Of a stretch of DNA of 42,112 nucleotides, positions 23,830 to 34,140 are shown piece by piece. Within the stretch, counting starts at the first letter, position 1. Every line of letters starts with the position of its first letter. This DNA is from Welwitschia mirabilis. Its lineage: Eukaryota > Gnetophyta > Gnetopsida > Welwitschiales. The stretch lies in the NCBI GenBank assembly GCA_051453625.1, contig JBOZIK010000001.1, positions 137,966,854 through 138,008,965 of the forward strand, written 5' to 3'. The notes beneath the pieces are model-generated. The model did not search any database and had not been told where the DNA came from. It saw nothing but the letters and a program-made list of their open reading frames with translations. The position numbers and the translations under genes are program-made.

Positions 23830-24410
23830 TAAATTTCAAAAGAGATGAAATCTCTATCATGGCCTTTGTAGATGAAAAGGTAAGTTTTACACTCACTATT
23901 AATTCCTTTGATAATGATGACATGCTTAATGAAATAGAAGTGGAACTTTACATGGAATGTCAAAATCTAGCCCTTAGAGTTAACAACCTGAAGAAAAAAA
24001 CAAAAATCTTTTAGATAAATTAGAGGCTAGAGAAAGGGAAATTAGAGATTTAAAAAACAAACTTAAGTCAAATTCAGAACTTTCTAAAGGAACTTTGACT
24101 AGTAAATATTCCATAACCTTCTTTCACACTTCATCAAATCATGTCTTTTCTCTCAAACCCTTGAATAAGGTAAATTCCAAATACTCATTAAAAATTATTA
24201 CCTATCATTATTATAACAATAAGGGACACTCAAAGATTGATTGTATCTTTCACAAAAGCTAGTTTTCCCACTCCATGTTAGGTTCTAAATTTACTTTCTC
24301 TCCAAAACCTAATTAAAATATAAACAAAAATAAATGCATGAAGTTAATTCCAAAATCCTCAAACAAAAGCCCATTAATTTAAAGACTTTTGAGGTAACTA
24401 ATCATTCCTA
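23830..24410 (+). pseudogene. Gag C-terminus: coiled-coil segment and second zinc-knuckle remnant
   Basis: After frame changes the sequence reads DEKVSFTLTINSFDNDDMLN, then a heptad-like ECQNLALRVNNLKKK stretch. At 24203-24244 it reads Y-H-Y-Y-N-N-K-G-H-S-K-I-D-C: the spacing CX2CX4HX4C is intact but both first cysteines are Tyr (TGT to TAT). A second knuckle between gag and protease is known in Sireviruses. Non-functional. Confidence 0.65.
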
Positions 24411-25690
24411 TTAGTATCTTGATAGTGGTTACTCTAGACACATGACAGGTGACAAGTCTAACTTCATTAAATTCAAGGAATATAATGGAGGAGAAGTGAC
24501 ATTTGACGATAATGGAAGAGCCCAAATTAAAGGAATTAGAAGCATCAATGGAGGTAATACCAAATATTCATAATGCATTATTTGTAAATGGTTTAAAGGA
24601 TAATCTATTAAGTATTAGTCAAATATATGATAAGGGTCATAAAACATCTTTTGATGAAAATAAATGTACAGTATAACATGGCAAAACTGATCAGCTATTT
24701 TTAATGGCAATAAGACACAAGAATGTTTATTGTGTAAATCAGTTCAGAAATTCTATTTGTCTTTCTTCTCATGTTCAAGAGAATGTTATCTAGCACTAAT
24801 GTTTAGATCACATTAGCCCTAAAAATTTAAAGAAAATATGTCATGTTGAGATTGTTAGAGATCTTCCAAAACTTTTTATCACTCACAAAGACTTATGTAA
24901 TGCTTGCCAAAAAGGAAAGAAAACTAGAGCTTCTCATAAAAAGAAGTAATATTACTATTAGCAAGCCTTAAGATTTAATTCATATGGATTTGGTTGGCGC
25001 TATTCAAATAGTAAGCTTATCTGAAAAAAAATATTTTTTAGTCATGGTTGATGATTTGTTTAGATTCTCTTAGGTAGCCTTTCTTCATGCAAATTCTGAT
25101 GCATATGAAAAGTTTAATTAGAATTTGCAAGAAACTCCAAACTGAGAAGGGGTATGTCATTAAGAATATTCATATTGATCATAATAGAGAATTTGAAAAT
25201 GAAAGATTAGAATATTATTGCAACTCAAATGGAATTGACCATGAATTTTTAGCTTCAAAAAGTCCTCAACAAAATGGGATAGTTGAAAGAAAAAATTATA
25301 TGTTATTAGATATGAAAAGAGTCATGCTAAATAACAAAGATATCCTAAAAAGATTTTGGGCTAAAGTAGTAAACACAAATTGTCATATTTCAAATAGAGT
25401 TTCTTTGAGACCAGGAACTTCTAAAACTCCTTACGAACTTTGAAAAGCAAAGAAGCCCAATATATTCCATTTCAAAACCTTTGGAAGTAAGTGCTTAATC
25501 CTCAGAGATAGAGAGGATCTGGCCAAATTTGATTCTAAATCTAATGAAGGAATCTTCTTGGGGTACTCTCAATTAAGTAAAGCTTATAGATGTTCAACAA
25601 ACGCACTCTTCATATGGAAGAATCTATAAATGCCAAAATTTATGATGTACCCAATTCAACAAAATTATTTGAGCTTAATAATGATCTAGT
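24411..25690 (+). pseudogene. Sirevirus protease and integrase, broken
   Basis: Protease: YLDSGYSRHMTGDKSNFIKF, with the catalytic D-S-G at 24421-24429, preceded by a TAG where Trp is usual. GAG-pre-integrase zinc region: a TAG in the H-x-CLDH segment, then ITHKDLCNACQKGKK at about 24880-24920. Integrase core: LIHMDLVG with Asp at 24987, IHIDHNREFEN with Asp at 25177, and SPQQNGIVERKN with Glu at 25285, giving exact D-35-E spacing. An open stretch of 118 codons covers 25087-25443. RPGTSKTPYEL and IFLGYS close the domain. Several stops and frame changes, including two TAG codons near 25070, rule out function. Confidence 0.85.
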
Positions 25691-25693
25691 TCA

Positions 25694-26473
25694 NNNNNNN
25701 NNNNNNNNNNNNNNNNNNNNNNNNNNNNNNNNNNNNNNNNNNNNNNNNNNNNNNNNNNNNNNNNNNNNNNNNNNNNNNNNNNNNNNNNNNNNNNNNNNNN
25801 NNNNNNNNNNNNNNNNNNNNNNNNNNNNNNNNNNNNNNNNNNNNNNNNNNNNNNNNNNNNNNNNNNNNNNNNNNNNNNNNNNNNNNNNNNNNNNNNNNNN
25901 NNNNNNNNNNNNNNNNNNNNNNNNNNNNNNNNNNNNNNNNNNNNNNNNNNNNNNNNNNNNNNNNNNNNNNNNNNNNNNNNNNNNNNNNNNNNNNNNNNNN
26001 NNNNNNNNNNNNNNNNNNNNNNNNNNNNNNNNNNNNNNNNNNNNNNNNNNNNNNNNNNNNNNNNNNNNNNNNNNNNNNNNNNNNNNNNNNNNNNNNNNNN
26101 NNNNNNNNNNNNNNNNNNNNNNNNNNNNNNNNNNNNNNNNNNNNNNNNNNNNNNNNNNNNNNNNNNNNNNNNNNNNNNNNNNNNNNNNNNNNNNNNNNNN
26201 NNNNNNNNNNNNNNNNNNNNNNNNNNNNNNNNNNNNNNNNNNNNNNNNNNNNNNNNNNNNNNNNNNNNNNNNNNNNNNNNNNNNNNNNNNNNNNNNNNNN
26301 NNNNNNNNNNNNNNNNNNNNNNNNNNNNNNNNNNNNNNNNNNNNNNNNNNNNNNNNNNNNNNNNNNNNNNNNNNNNNNNNNNNNNNNNNNNNNNNNNNNN
26401 NNNNNNNNNNNNNNNNNNNNNNNNNNNNNNNNNNNNNNNNNNNNNNNNNNNNNNNNNNNNNNNNNNNNNNNNN
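25694..26473. other. Assembly gap, 780 N, inside the Sirevirus pol
   Basis: It hides the integrase C-terminus and linker before RT. Flanking reading frames continue the same element, so the missing part is most likely pol. Confidence 1.
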
Positions 26474-28010
26474 GCTGAATCTGATATGTGTTAGATGAAT
26501 GCTATGCAAGAGGAACTTGAACAATTCTCTAAAAATTAGGTGTGATCTCTTGTTTCTAAACTAGCTGGAAAAAATGTCATAGGAATAAAATGGATTTTTA
26601 GAAATAAAGTAAATAAAAAGAATGTGATTATTAAAAACAAAGCTAGGCTTATAGCTTAAGGGTACTCTTAAATAGAAGGAGTAGATTGTTGTAACACCTT
26701 TGCTTCTACTGCTAGACTTGATTCTATAAGAATGTTTTTAAATTTTTTTGTTACAAGAAAATTAGATTTTTTTAGATGAATGTAAAGAGTGCTTTTCTAA
26801 ATGTCCACATTGAGGAATAAGTGTATGTAAAACAATCACAATGCTTTGCTAATCCTCATAAACTAGAATATGTTTACAAACTTAACAAGGGTTTATATGA
26901 GTTAAAACAATCTCCTCAAGCTTGGTATGAGAAACTTTCCTCCTTTTTACTTTTAAATGATTTTACTAGAGGTTCTCTTGATAGAACATTATTTAGAAAA
27001 TTAGTGAATGATGATTTAATTTTGGTTTCAATATATGTGGATGACATTATTTTTAGATTAACTGATGAAGATTTATCAAATGATTTTACAAATCTAATGA
27101 GATCTAAGTTTGAAATGAGTATGGTTGGACTAGTTAACATGTTTTTAGATCTACAAATCCTACAACATGATAATGGTATATTCATAAATAAAAAAAAATG
27201 CTCTTCAGATCTGATCAAAAAAATTCAAACTTAAAAATGCTAAGAGTGTGGACTCTCCAATGGTAACTAACATTATACTTTCTCTTGATGAATAAGTCAA
27301 GGATGTGGATCAAAAGTTATATCATAGAATTATTGAAAGTCTATTATATCTAGCAACCAGTCCTTGTGACATAGTATTTAGTATTAATTTATGTACCAAG
27401 TATTAAGGTAAACTAAAAAAATCTCATCTCACTACTATAAAGAAGATATTTCACTATGTTAAAGGTACTCTTAATTTTGGACTATGATATTCAAATAGTA
27501 CTTCTCTAAGTTTAATAGGTTATAGTGATGCAGATTAGGCTATATGCAAAGATGATTGAAAGAGCATAAGTGGTGGATGTTTTTTCTTTGGTAATTATTT
27601 CACTTCTTGGTACAATAAAAAGCAATGTTCCATATATCTCTCCACAACAAAATCTAGGTACATAGATGCTAGGGCTTGGTGCACTCAAACGTTATGGATG
27701 AAGGAAAATTTAAAAAACTATAGCCTATACATCTTTGAAGTTCCTATTTTATGAGATAACTTAAGTGCTATTCAAATCACTCATAACCTAGTTCAACGCA
27801 CTCTACCAAGCACATTAATCTCAGGTATTATTTTATCTGAGACTTGGTAGAGAATAAAATTATCACACTTGAATATGTTTGTACTCAAGATCAATTAGCC
27901 AATATTTTTACAAAACCTTTCTTATCTAATTGTTTTACTGCATTTTGTTACTTTTTGGATAACATGTCTAAGAAAGACCTAAAAAACCCAGCCTCAGCTA
28001 AATATTAGAG
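26474..28010 (+). pseudogene. Sirevirus reverse transcriptase and RNase H, broken
   Basis: RT starts with MNAMQEELEQFSKN at about 26500. ARLIA, stop, GYS, then GVDCCNTFASTARLDSIRMF correspond to the fingers. The longest open stretch, 26821-27234, has YKLNKGLYELKQSPQAWYEK and the catalytic VSIYVDDIIF (YVDD at 27034-27045, intact). RNase H follows: TTIKKIFHYVKGTLNFGL, GYSDAD at about 27520 with a TAG for Trp, and STTKSRYIDARA at about 27640. Stops occur about every 100 bases outside the longest stretch. The protein would copy element RNA into DNA; this copy cannot be translated. Confidence 0.85.
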
Positions 28011-28070
28011 TTTAGTTAGTGGGTTGAAAAATTTTAATGTTATATCAAATTAAACCCCCTGTTGACCTCA

Positions 28071-28420
28071 TCAATTTTTTGGAGTGACTGTTTGTCTTTC
28101 AGTTTTTCTTATTAAATTTTTCTTCACATTGGATCAACCTTCACTTTTATTTGGATTGACTGTGTGATAATTAATTTTCTTATCAAACATTTTTTACATT
28201 GGGTTGATTGTCCATGTTTTTTTTTTGTTAACCACATGTAGATCTATTTTTCTTATTAAATCAAGTCGGCCTCTTTATTTCCTTAGGTCGACCAATTTTG
28301 CTTTAGTTTTCCCCATAAAACTTTTTTCTCATAGGGTCAACCAAGGTTATCTTATGGTTGACCACCATCTTTCTGTTTGAATTTTAAAAATTACATGAGT
28401 TGACCATGTTGTTCAGTCAC
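28071..28420. repeat. Array of degenerate GGTCGACC motifs after pol
   Basis: About ten related octamers occur in 350 bases: GTTGACCT (28071), GGATCAACC (28131), GGATTGACT (28153), GGGTTGAT (28201), GTTAACCA (28227), a perfect GGTCGACC (28286), GGGTCAACC (28334), GGTTGACC (28366), AGTTGACCA (28398). The same motif family recurs in both LTRs. The palindromic core suggests a protein- or RNA-level signal rather than chance. Confidence 0.65.
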
Positions 28421-28568
28421 CCATGTTTAAGGCAGTGTGTCAAGAATTTTTAAATCTACTCGCTCTTTCAAAACCCTCATTTATCCTATTTGAGATTTAT
28501 TATTTGTCTAGCTCTTGTGGCCTACTCTTCTCCTCTTTCATGTTTTTCTCTTTAAATCTAGTCTTCTA

Positions 28569-29600
28569 ATGGCTTCCCAGTAATCTAAAGTTGGTTCCAA
28601 GAAGAGAAGAAAGGAGTCTTCTATTAAACTTTCAAGCTACATTTTCGCAAGGATGAGCATAGAGCAGATAGAACACTTTGAGAAAAATTTTGAATCTAGC
28701 CTTATTGCAATGAAGAGGACCTATGAACTTGTACAGTTCCATAGTATTAGAGAAGTCCAAACTCTTCTTGAAGAGGTAAACTAGAGCTATTTTTTCCACA
28801 TCTTAGGACTTGCTATCCATTGGTCACTAGTTTATTTTATTCAAATGCTTGTTTTGATGGTGCCTACTCCATTTTCATCACCTCTGTATTTGGTCATGAG
28901 ATGCACATTACTATAGATCTGATAGCTTTTCTTACTAGGTTACCTCAAGGAAACATGGGAGAGTATTGAACTATGGCTGAATCTTTTGAAGAGAAGGAAG
29001 TTGCCACTCAGTATGTTTGTGGCACATTTCTTACCTAGAAGAAGACCCTTAAAGATTCTCAACTTTTTCCTAGGTTCTGTATTCTGCACTTAATTCTTTA
29101 ATACAATTTCCTTCCTATTACTGGCATAAAGATGAACTCTTTAATTATCAAGTCTTCCTTCTCTACTCGTTGGATTGGAGACACGAGATCGATGCTCTTG
29201 GCATCATGCTCAAACATATGGTAAACCAGCTTTAGCCTCACAAGAGGTTCTTTTCATTGTATTACTTTATTATCACTTAGATCTGTTGGTACTTTGACAT
29301 TTCTTATCTTTCTTGGTAGGAGGTTCAGAAGCCCATGGAGCTCCTTGATCATGCCACGCTCTCAAGAATGCATATTTTAGAGGAACTTGCTGCTTCTTCT
29401 AAGCCCAAGATCAAGGCCTTACATACTCTATCAATTCTTCATCTTTTGCACCACCTTGACTCTCACACTTGATATATCAAGACTACACTCATCACCAATG
29501 ATACTTTTGTAGTTGACATTTCTTAATGCAAGGATGCCCAGTCTTTTGAAAAATCCTCTAATTTTGATTCCTCTTGTGTCTTTCTCTTTTTGTACTCCTT
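28569..29600 (+). pseudogene. Env-like post-pol ORF of the Sirevirus, broken
   Basis: It starts ATGGCTTCCCAG, then a TAA at codon 5, and continues GSKKRRKESSIKLSSYIFAR, MSIEQIEHFEKNFESSLIAM and MKRTYELVQFHSIREVQTLL. Later frames read TIDLIAFLTRLPQGNMGEY, FPRFCILHLILQYNFLPITG and IKMNSLIIKSSFSTRW. This matches the kind of ORF called 'putative plant transposon protein' or env-like in Sireviruses, located between RNase H and the 3' LTR. A basic N-terminus is followed by mixed helical segments; I see no signal peptide or clear membrane anchor. Its role is unknown even in intact elements. Multiple frame changes and stops break it. Confidence 0.6.
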
Positions 29601-29615
29601 ATCCTTGATTTTGTT

Positions 29616-29629
29616 AAAAAGGGGGAGAA
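29616..29629 (+). other. Upstream polypurine tract 1
   Basis: AAAAAGGGGGAGAA lies 265 bases before the 3' LTR. Multiple purine tracts before the 3' LTR are a Sirevirus trait. Confidence 0.65.
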
Positions 29630-29833
29630 TTTATGTGTGTGTCTATCAAATGTAATTTTGTGAACATTATTAACCAAAATGTACTATTTTAGATGCATTA
29701 AAAGTTTCAATATTTTGGTTAACACAAAACTCTTTTTATGCAAATGAAAATTTGTTTTTAATTAAGTTATTTTTACCTCTATTTCTTTAGTAAAACTTGT
29801 GTTAATATGACTTGGTTACCAAATTATTTGATT

Positions 29834-29842
29834 AAGGGGGAG
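29834..29842 (+). other. Upstream polypurine tract 2
   Basis: AAGGGGGAG, of the same form as tract 1, lies 52 bases before the 3' LTR. Confidence 0.6.
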
Positions 29843-29881
29843 CATGTACTTCAAAATATTTATTTTTCCTTAGTCAATGAT

Positions 29882-29891
29882 AAAGGTGGAG
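29882..29891 (+). other. Polypurine tract next to the 3' LTR
   Basis: AAAGGTGGAG with one T, two bases before the LTR start. It is probably the tract that primed plus-strand synthesis. Confidence 0.75.
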
Positions 29892-29893
29892 TT

Positions 29894-30791
29894 TGTTCAG
29901 AAAACCTATCGTCATTGATTAATTAACACATGTTTGTGGAGATAGTTATTTTCCAGAGATTTTCCAGCACTATGCGTCTTCTCAATCTATTCAGATGACC
30001 TCCTGAAAGGTTGACTCCCTGTTTATGTGTGGGTGACCAAATTTCATAAGTAACATTGTCAAAACTAAATCAAGAACATGTGACCTAACGTCTCCATAAG
30101 GGTGATCAAATTAGCAGACTATCAAATCTGAATCAAACAAGAGTAATCTAATAATTTGGTAAGAGTGACTGAATACTAGGGTAATCAAGATCCTTATAAG
30201 GTTAACCTAATGTGCTTTAAATATAACCATTATACCTTCACGATTCACCAGAAATAGGAAGAACTAGTTTTTAATGGTCTACTTTTGTCCTTTAAATGAA
30301 TATTTTGAACCACTTTATTTAAATACCTTCTTCTCAAGAGTGAAGGTTACTAATTTTGAGAAAAAGACAACACATCAAACATTGTTACACACACTATATG
30401 CAAGTTGCTTAGATCATTACGAGATTAGATTTATCTTAGACTCTTCTCTCCTTCTTATCTAGCTTATTATATCTTGTTTTGCACTTGTACTTGTGGATCA
30501 AAGCTATGCATTTGTGCATTAAGCTAAAATCCATTCTTCTATGGTTGTGGATAAGCCCTAAAATCCACTTGTGATTGTACAAGTTTTTAGTGATCCTGAA
30601 CATCAACCATTGAGGTTGATCTATGCCAGCTGGAGATGTGGTATCTAAGAGCTAAAGGGTGGTGACTATCCATCATTAAAACATTCTATGATCTTTTGGT
30701 GGTCTATTTACTTTTTATTTGTAGGTCTTCAAGGTGGATGATTATTTTATTATGACCTATTTATCCTTCTCTAGGGTCGATATGTACTTCA
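29894..30791 (+). repeat. 3' LTR of the Sirevirus-like element (898 bp)
   Basis: It starts TGTTCAGAAAACC and ends TATGTACTTCA; its TG start is intact, unlike the 5' copy. TATTTAAATA is at 30316, the same offset as in the 5' LTR. Motifs GGTTGACT (30009), GGTGACCA (30032) and others recur. Differences from the 5' LTR are mainly transitions. Confidence 0.9.
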
Positions 30792-30796
30792 ACCCT
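30792..30796. repeat. Target-site duplication ACCCT, right copy
   Basis: Matches 21893-21897 exactly. Confidence 0.8.
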
Positions 30797-31153
30797 CATT
30801 TCTTATGATATATCCTTTTGGATTTAAGGAAATAATAGTAATTTTTTATGACTTTCTTTATTTGGGCTTGATTATTATTTATCATATGAATAATCATTTT
30901 TAATTATTAATAGGAGAGTTTCATTTATTATTTTGACATCTCTTTTTTAAACTTCTTTCTCTTTCCTTTTGATTAATTAATTTGATTCAAATAAATTATT
31001 GTAAGATGAAATTTTCTTTTCCTCCCTGTGGAAGAATGACATTTGGGATTTCTTATACTATAATTAATAATTCTATATCTTAAGACTTCTATCCTCTACT
31101 TTAACTGCTAAGGCATATTTCTATTCATATTATTTATTAATGTATATCAAGTT
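30797..31153 (+). mobile_element. Gypsy element A, right part of its 5' LTR
   Basis: TCCCTGTGGAAGAATGACAT at about 31024 and the following CTTATACTATAATTA resemble the stereotyped U5 end of Athila/Tat LTRs (a TCCCTGTGGGATCGAC-type sequence). It ends directly before a primer-site remnant. Together with 21298-21897 it forms one LTR split by the Sirevirus. Confidence 0.55.
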
Positions 31154-31155
31154 TT

Positions 31156-31173
31156 TGATGTCATTATTAATCA
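31156..31173 (+). other. Primer-binding site of gypsy element A, all-transition decay
   Basis: TGATGTCATTATTA compared with TGGCGCCGTTGCCG (Tat/Athila primer site) differs at eight of fourteen positions, every one C-to-T or G-to-A. It is preceded by ATCAAGTTTT, which is also usual at this junction. Confidence 0.6.
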
Positions 31174-32570
31174 TTACAATGGGTATTACTTGGCTCACCA
31201 AAATACTACTTTTTAAATTTTTTATGTTTGTTAGTAGTAAAAATTACAAAAACTTTTACTTTGTAGAAATAAGAATCATTTAAAGTAGAGAAGCATTTAA
31301 ATTATAAAGTTTTTGTTGTAGATCTGACATCTTAGATTTCTTATCTATTCAATTTTATTATTTATTGATTTTATTTTTGATTGTAATAGAAAGAATGGAA
31401 TTTTAATTGTTGTTTTTTTATTTTTTAATTATGTTTCTCTTTATGTTATTCTTTTAGTTTTAACATATTAATCTATGCTATTTTTGCATGTAGATTTTAT
31501 TCTTTACAATTTATTTTATTCATTTTCTTATTTATTTTTACAATTTTTATGTATTCTATGTTATACATCTCATTTCGAAATTGATTAGCACCAATATCCT
31601 AGGTACTAACACTATTATACTTTCTTAATGTTGCATGTCATTTAATCCCCTAATCTACTTCATCAAATCTATCCATTTTACATTATCAATCTATCAAGAA
31701 ATATTTTAACATTAATATTGATCTTTCATGTATCACTGGATTATAATCTTTAATGGTAAGCTTTATAAAGAATTTCATAAAGAATAGTAGTTCATTGAAC
31801 CCTTCATAACAAATTTGACAAGCATTAAAATAATCCTTCTTTTAAGCTTAGTGAAATTTCAATATCTTAATTCCAAAATCATAATTACCTTAATAATCCT
31901 GTAATAGATATNNNNNNNNNNNNNNNNNNNNNNNNNNNNNNNNNNNNNNNNNNNNNNNNNNNNNNNNNNNNNNNNNNNNNNNNNNNNNNNNNNNNNNNNN
32001 NNNNNNNNNNNNNNNNNNNNNNNNNNNNNNNNNNNNNNNNNNNNNNNNNNNNNNNNNNNNNNNNNNNNNNNNNNNNNNNNNNNNNNNNNNNNNNNNNNNN
32101 NNNNNNNNNNNNNNNNNNNNNNNNNNNNNNNNNNNNNNNNNNNNNNNNNNNNNNNNNNNNNNNNNNNNNNNNNNNNNNNNNNNNNNNNNNNNNNNNNNNN
32201 NNNNNNNNNNNNNNNNNNNNNNNNNNNNNNNNNNNNNNNNNNNNNNNNNNNNNNNNNNNNNNNNNNNNNNNNNNNNNNNNNNNNNNNNNNNNNNNNNNNN
32301 NNNNNNNNNNNNNNNNNNNNNNNNNNNNNNNNNNNNNNNNNNNNNNNNNNNNNNNNNNNNNNNNNNNNNNNNNNNNNNNNNNNNNNNNNNNNNNNNNNNN
32401 NNNNNNNNNNNNNNNNNNNNNNNNNNNNNNNNNNNNNNNNNNNNNNNNNNNNNNNNNNNNNNNNNNNNNNNNNNAACCTTAAAAGCTTTATAAAAATCAT
32501 AATTGTTAGCTACCACTTCTTATATTATCTTGTCTTCTCATGTAAAATATTTAAAACATAATTAACTATT
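31174..32570. other. 5' leader of gypsy element A, with a 563-N gap
   Basis: No coding motif is seen between primer site and gag. Positions 31912-32474 are N. Confidence 0.5.
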
Positions 32571-34140
32571 ATCAACATTTTGCCTAAATTTCATGGATTT
32601 GATTTAGAATATTCTTATAAACATCCTTATGAGTTTAAAGCTATTATGTCAATCATTAATAAGTATGTGATTGGAATATCATGATGACAATAAAGCATTT
32701 TTATTTGCATCAAAGTAAAAAGTGAAAGCTTGGCTATAGTCCTTAAGATATTTCTTAATTAGGTCATAAATAAATATCAACTATGAGTTTTTGAAGGAAT
32801 ACTTTACAACACATAAAACCAATAAGTTGAGATATAAAATTAAGTAGTTGACATAACATGACAATGAAAATTTCTATAAGCTATTTGAATGTTTCAAGTA
32901 TTTATTAATGAATGCTTTCAACATGGTTTTAAAGCATGAAGAGCTATGAGATTTTTTATGAAGGTTTAATATAAGGTAGATAGTTGATTAAAATTACAGA
33001 TGAAGGAAACTTTACATCTAAAGAATATAGGAAAGATGAGGATACATTAGAACATATATAAAATAGTTCTAAAACCTTGTAAATTCCATTTATAGCTAAA
33101 TAAAAATCTACAAAGACCTAATCATTTAACATAGCTATAGGCATAGGTATTTACAAATTTGATGATGATTGATTGGTGTATAAAATTAATACCTTAGCTA
33201 AACACCTAGGTCAACTTCAAACATCTAAATACCATGAACTTAGTAGAGCCTCTATTTATGACATCTTTACCTTTAATGAACATAAAACTAAATGTCCTTT
33301 GATTCCTATCCATGAAGATGTAGTAAGTGAATAAGTAAATAGTTTGCAAGATCACATAGGTTTCTCACAAATAACAAGAAGTAAATAGTTTTAAGACTAG
33401 AATATGTCTTTCACAAACAATAATATTACTTTTTTTTTGGAGATACATATAATCAAAATGGATAAATTACCTTGATTATTTGTACAAAACCTAACAAAAT
33501 AAGGCATTTATTTTATTGAAATTTACTAACCTTGAAGTAAGCCATTACAAAATGTTTTAAAATAATTTATTAAAGCTTCAAATATGTTAAAAAACAAGGA
33601 ATTTAATGTCTATAATTAAATAACATATGATTTTTAATGTCTAGAATAAGAAGTGAATCAATCCATGCAAAGTATGTCCTACAAGTTTTCCTCGTTAAAT
33701 CAAAGAGAGAATGATAAGCTTTATTCTTAATCTATATCTAATTTAAGAGATGTTAATATACTTAAAGATAAAGAAGATGTAATAGATGTAAAATCTGTTT
33801 TCATTAGAGGTTATATGCAAATCAATGAAAATGTTCAATCATGTAAAGAAGAAATTTTACACTTAAATTTAAACTTCGACGTACTCTTAAACTCGAAGAT
33901 TATTTTGAAAATGATGTAGAAAGATACAAACATCAATACATTAAGAAAGCTTAACTTCTTAGACATTTATCAAGTATAGATAAAAATCAACTTGAAGAAG
34001 AGTATTTAAATATATTTAAGAAAGTGAAGATCACAATTCCTCTCTTAAATTCATGTGAATTTCCTTAAATACATGTATAGGATGAAAATAAAAATGAATG
34101 CATAGAAGAGTGCTTTTCTAGATCAATAACTTAATGCATT
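32571..34140 (+). pseudogene. Gypsy element A gag and start of protease region, broken
   Basis: Gag begins LPKFHGFDLEYSYKHPYEF (32580 on), the signature of Tat/Athila capsid. KAWL and ETWR counterparts are visible but full of stops. A second block reads IGIYKFDDD ... INTLAKHLGQLQTSKYHELS (33150-33245) and KTKCPLIPIHEDVVS, the linker and zinc-knuckle zone, with only the last His and Cys ligands left. At 33990-34070 LEEEYLNIFKKVKITIPLLN matches the segment just before the protease. The element stops being recognisable about 34140; protease and RT are absent, so it is truncated or deleted. Confidence 0.65.

Larger units (their letters stand above)
21898..30791 (+). mobile_element. Near-complete Sirevirus-like Ty1/copia retrotransposon, 8.9 kb
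   Basis: Two direct LTRs, a 5-bp target duplication, a tRNA-iMet primer site, gag-PR-INT-RT-RH in copia order, a long post-pol region with an env-like ORF, and three purine tracts define the element. The env-like ORF, repeated non-coding motifs, multiple polypurine tracts and a second zinc-knuckle position are known Sirevirus traits. Every reading frame has stops and frame changes, and the LTRs differ by roughly 15-20 percent by eye, so it is old and inactive. A 780-N gap hides the integrase-RT junction. Confidence 0.85.

Noticed and set aside
25590-26524. Long open frames on both strands across the 780-N gap
   Set aside because: Created by N; only the short plus-strand flanks are real copia pol.
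31859-32516. Two minus-strand open frames of about 210 codons
   Set aside because: Created by the 563-N gap.
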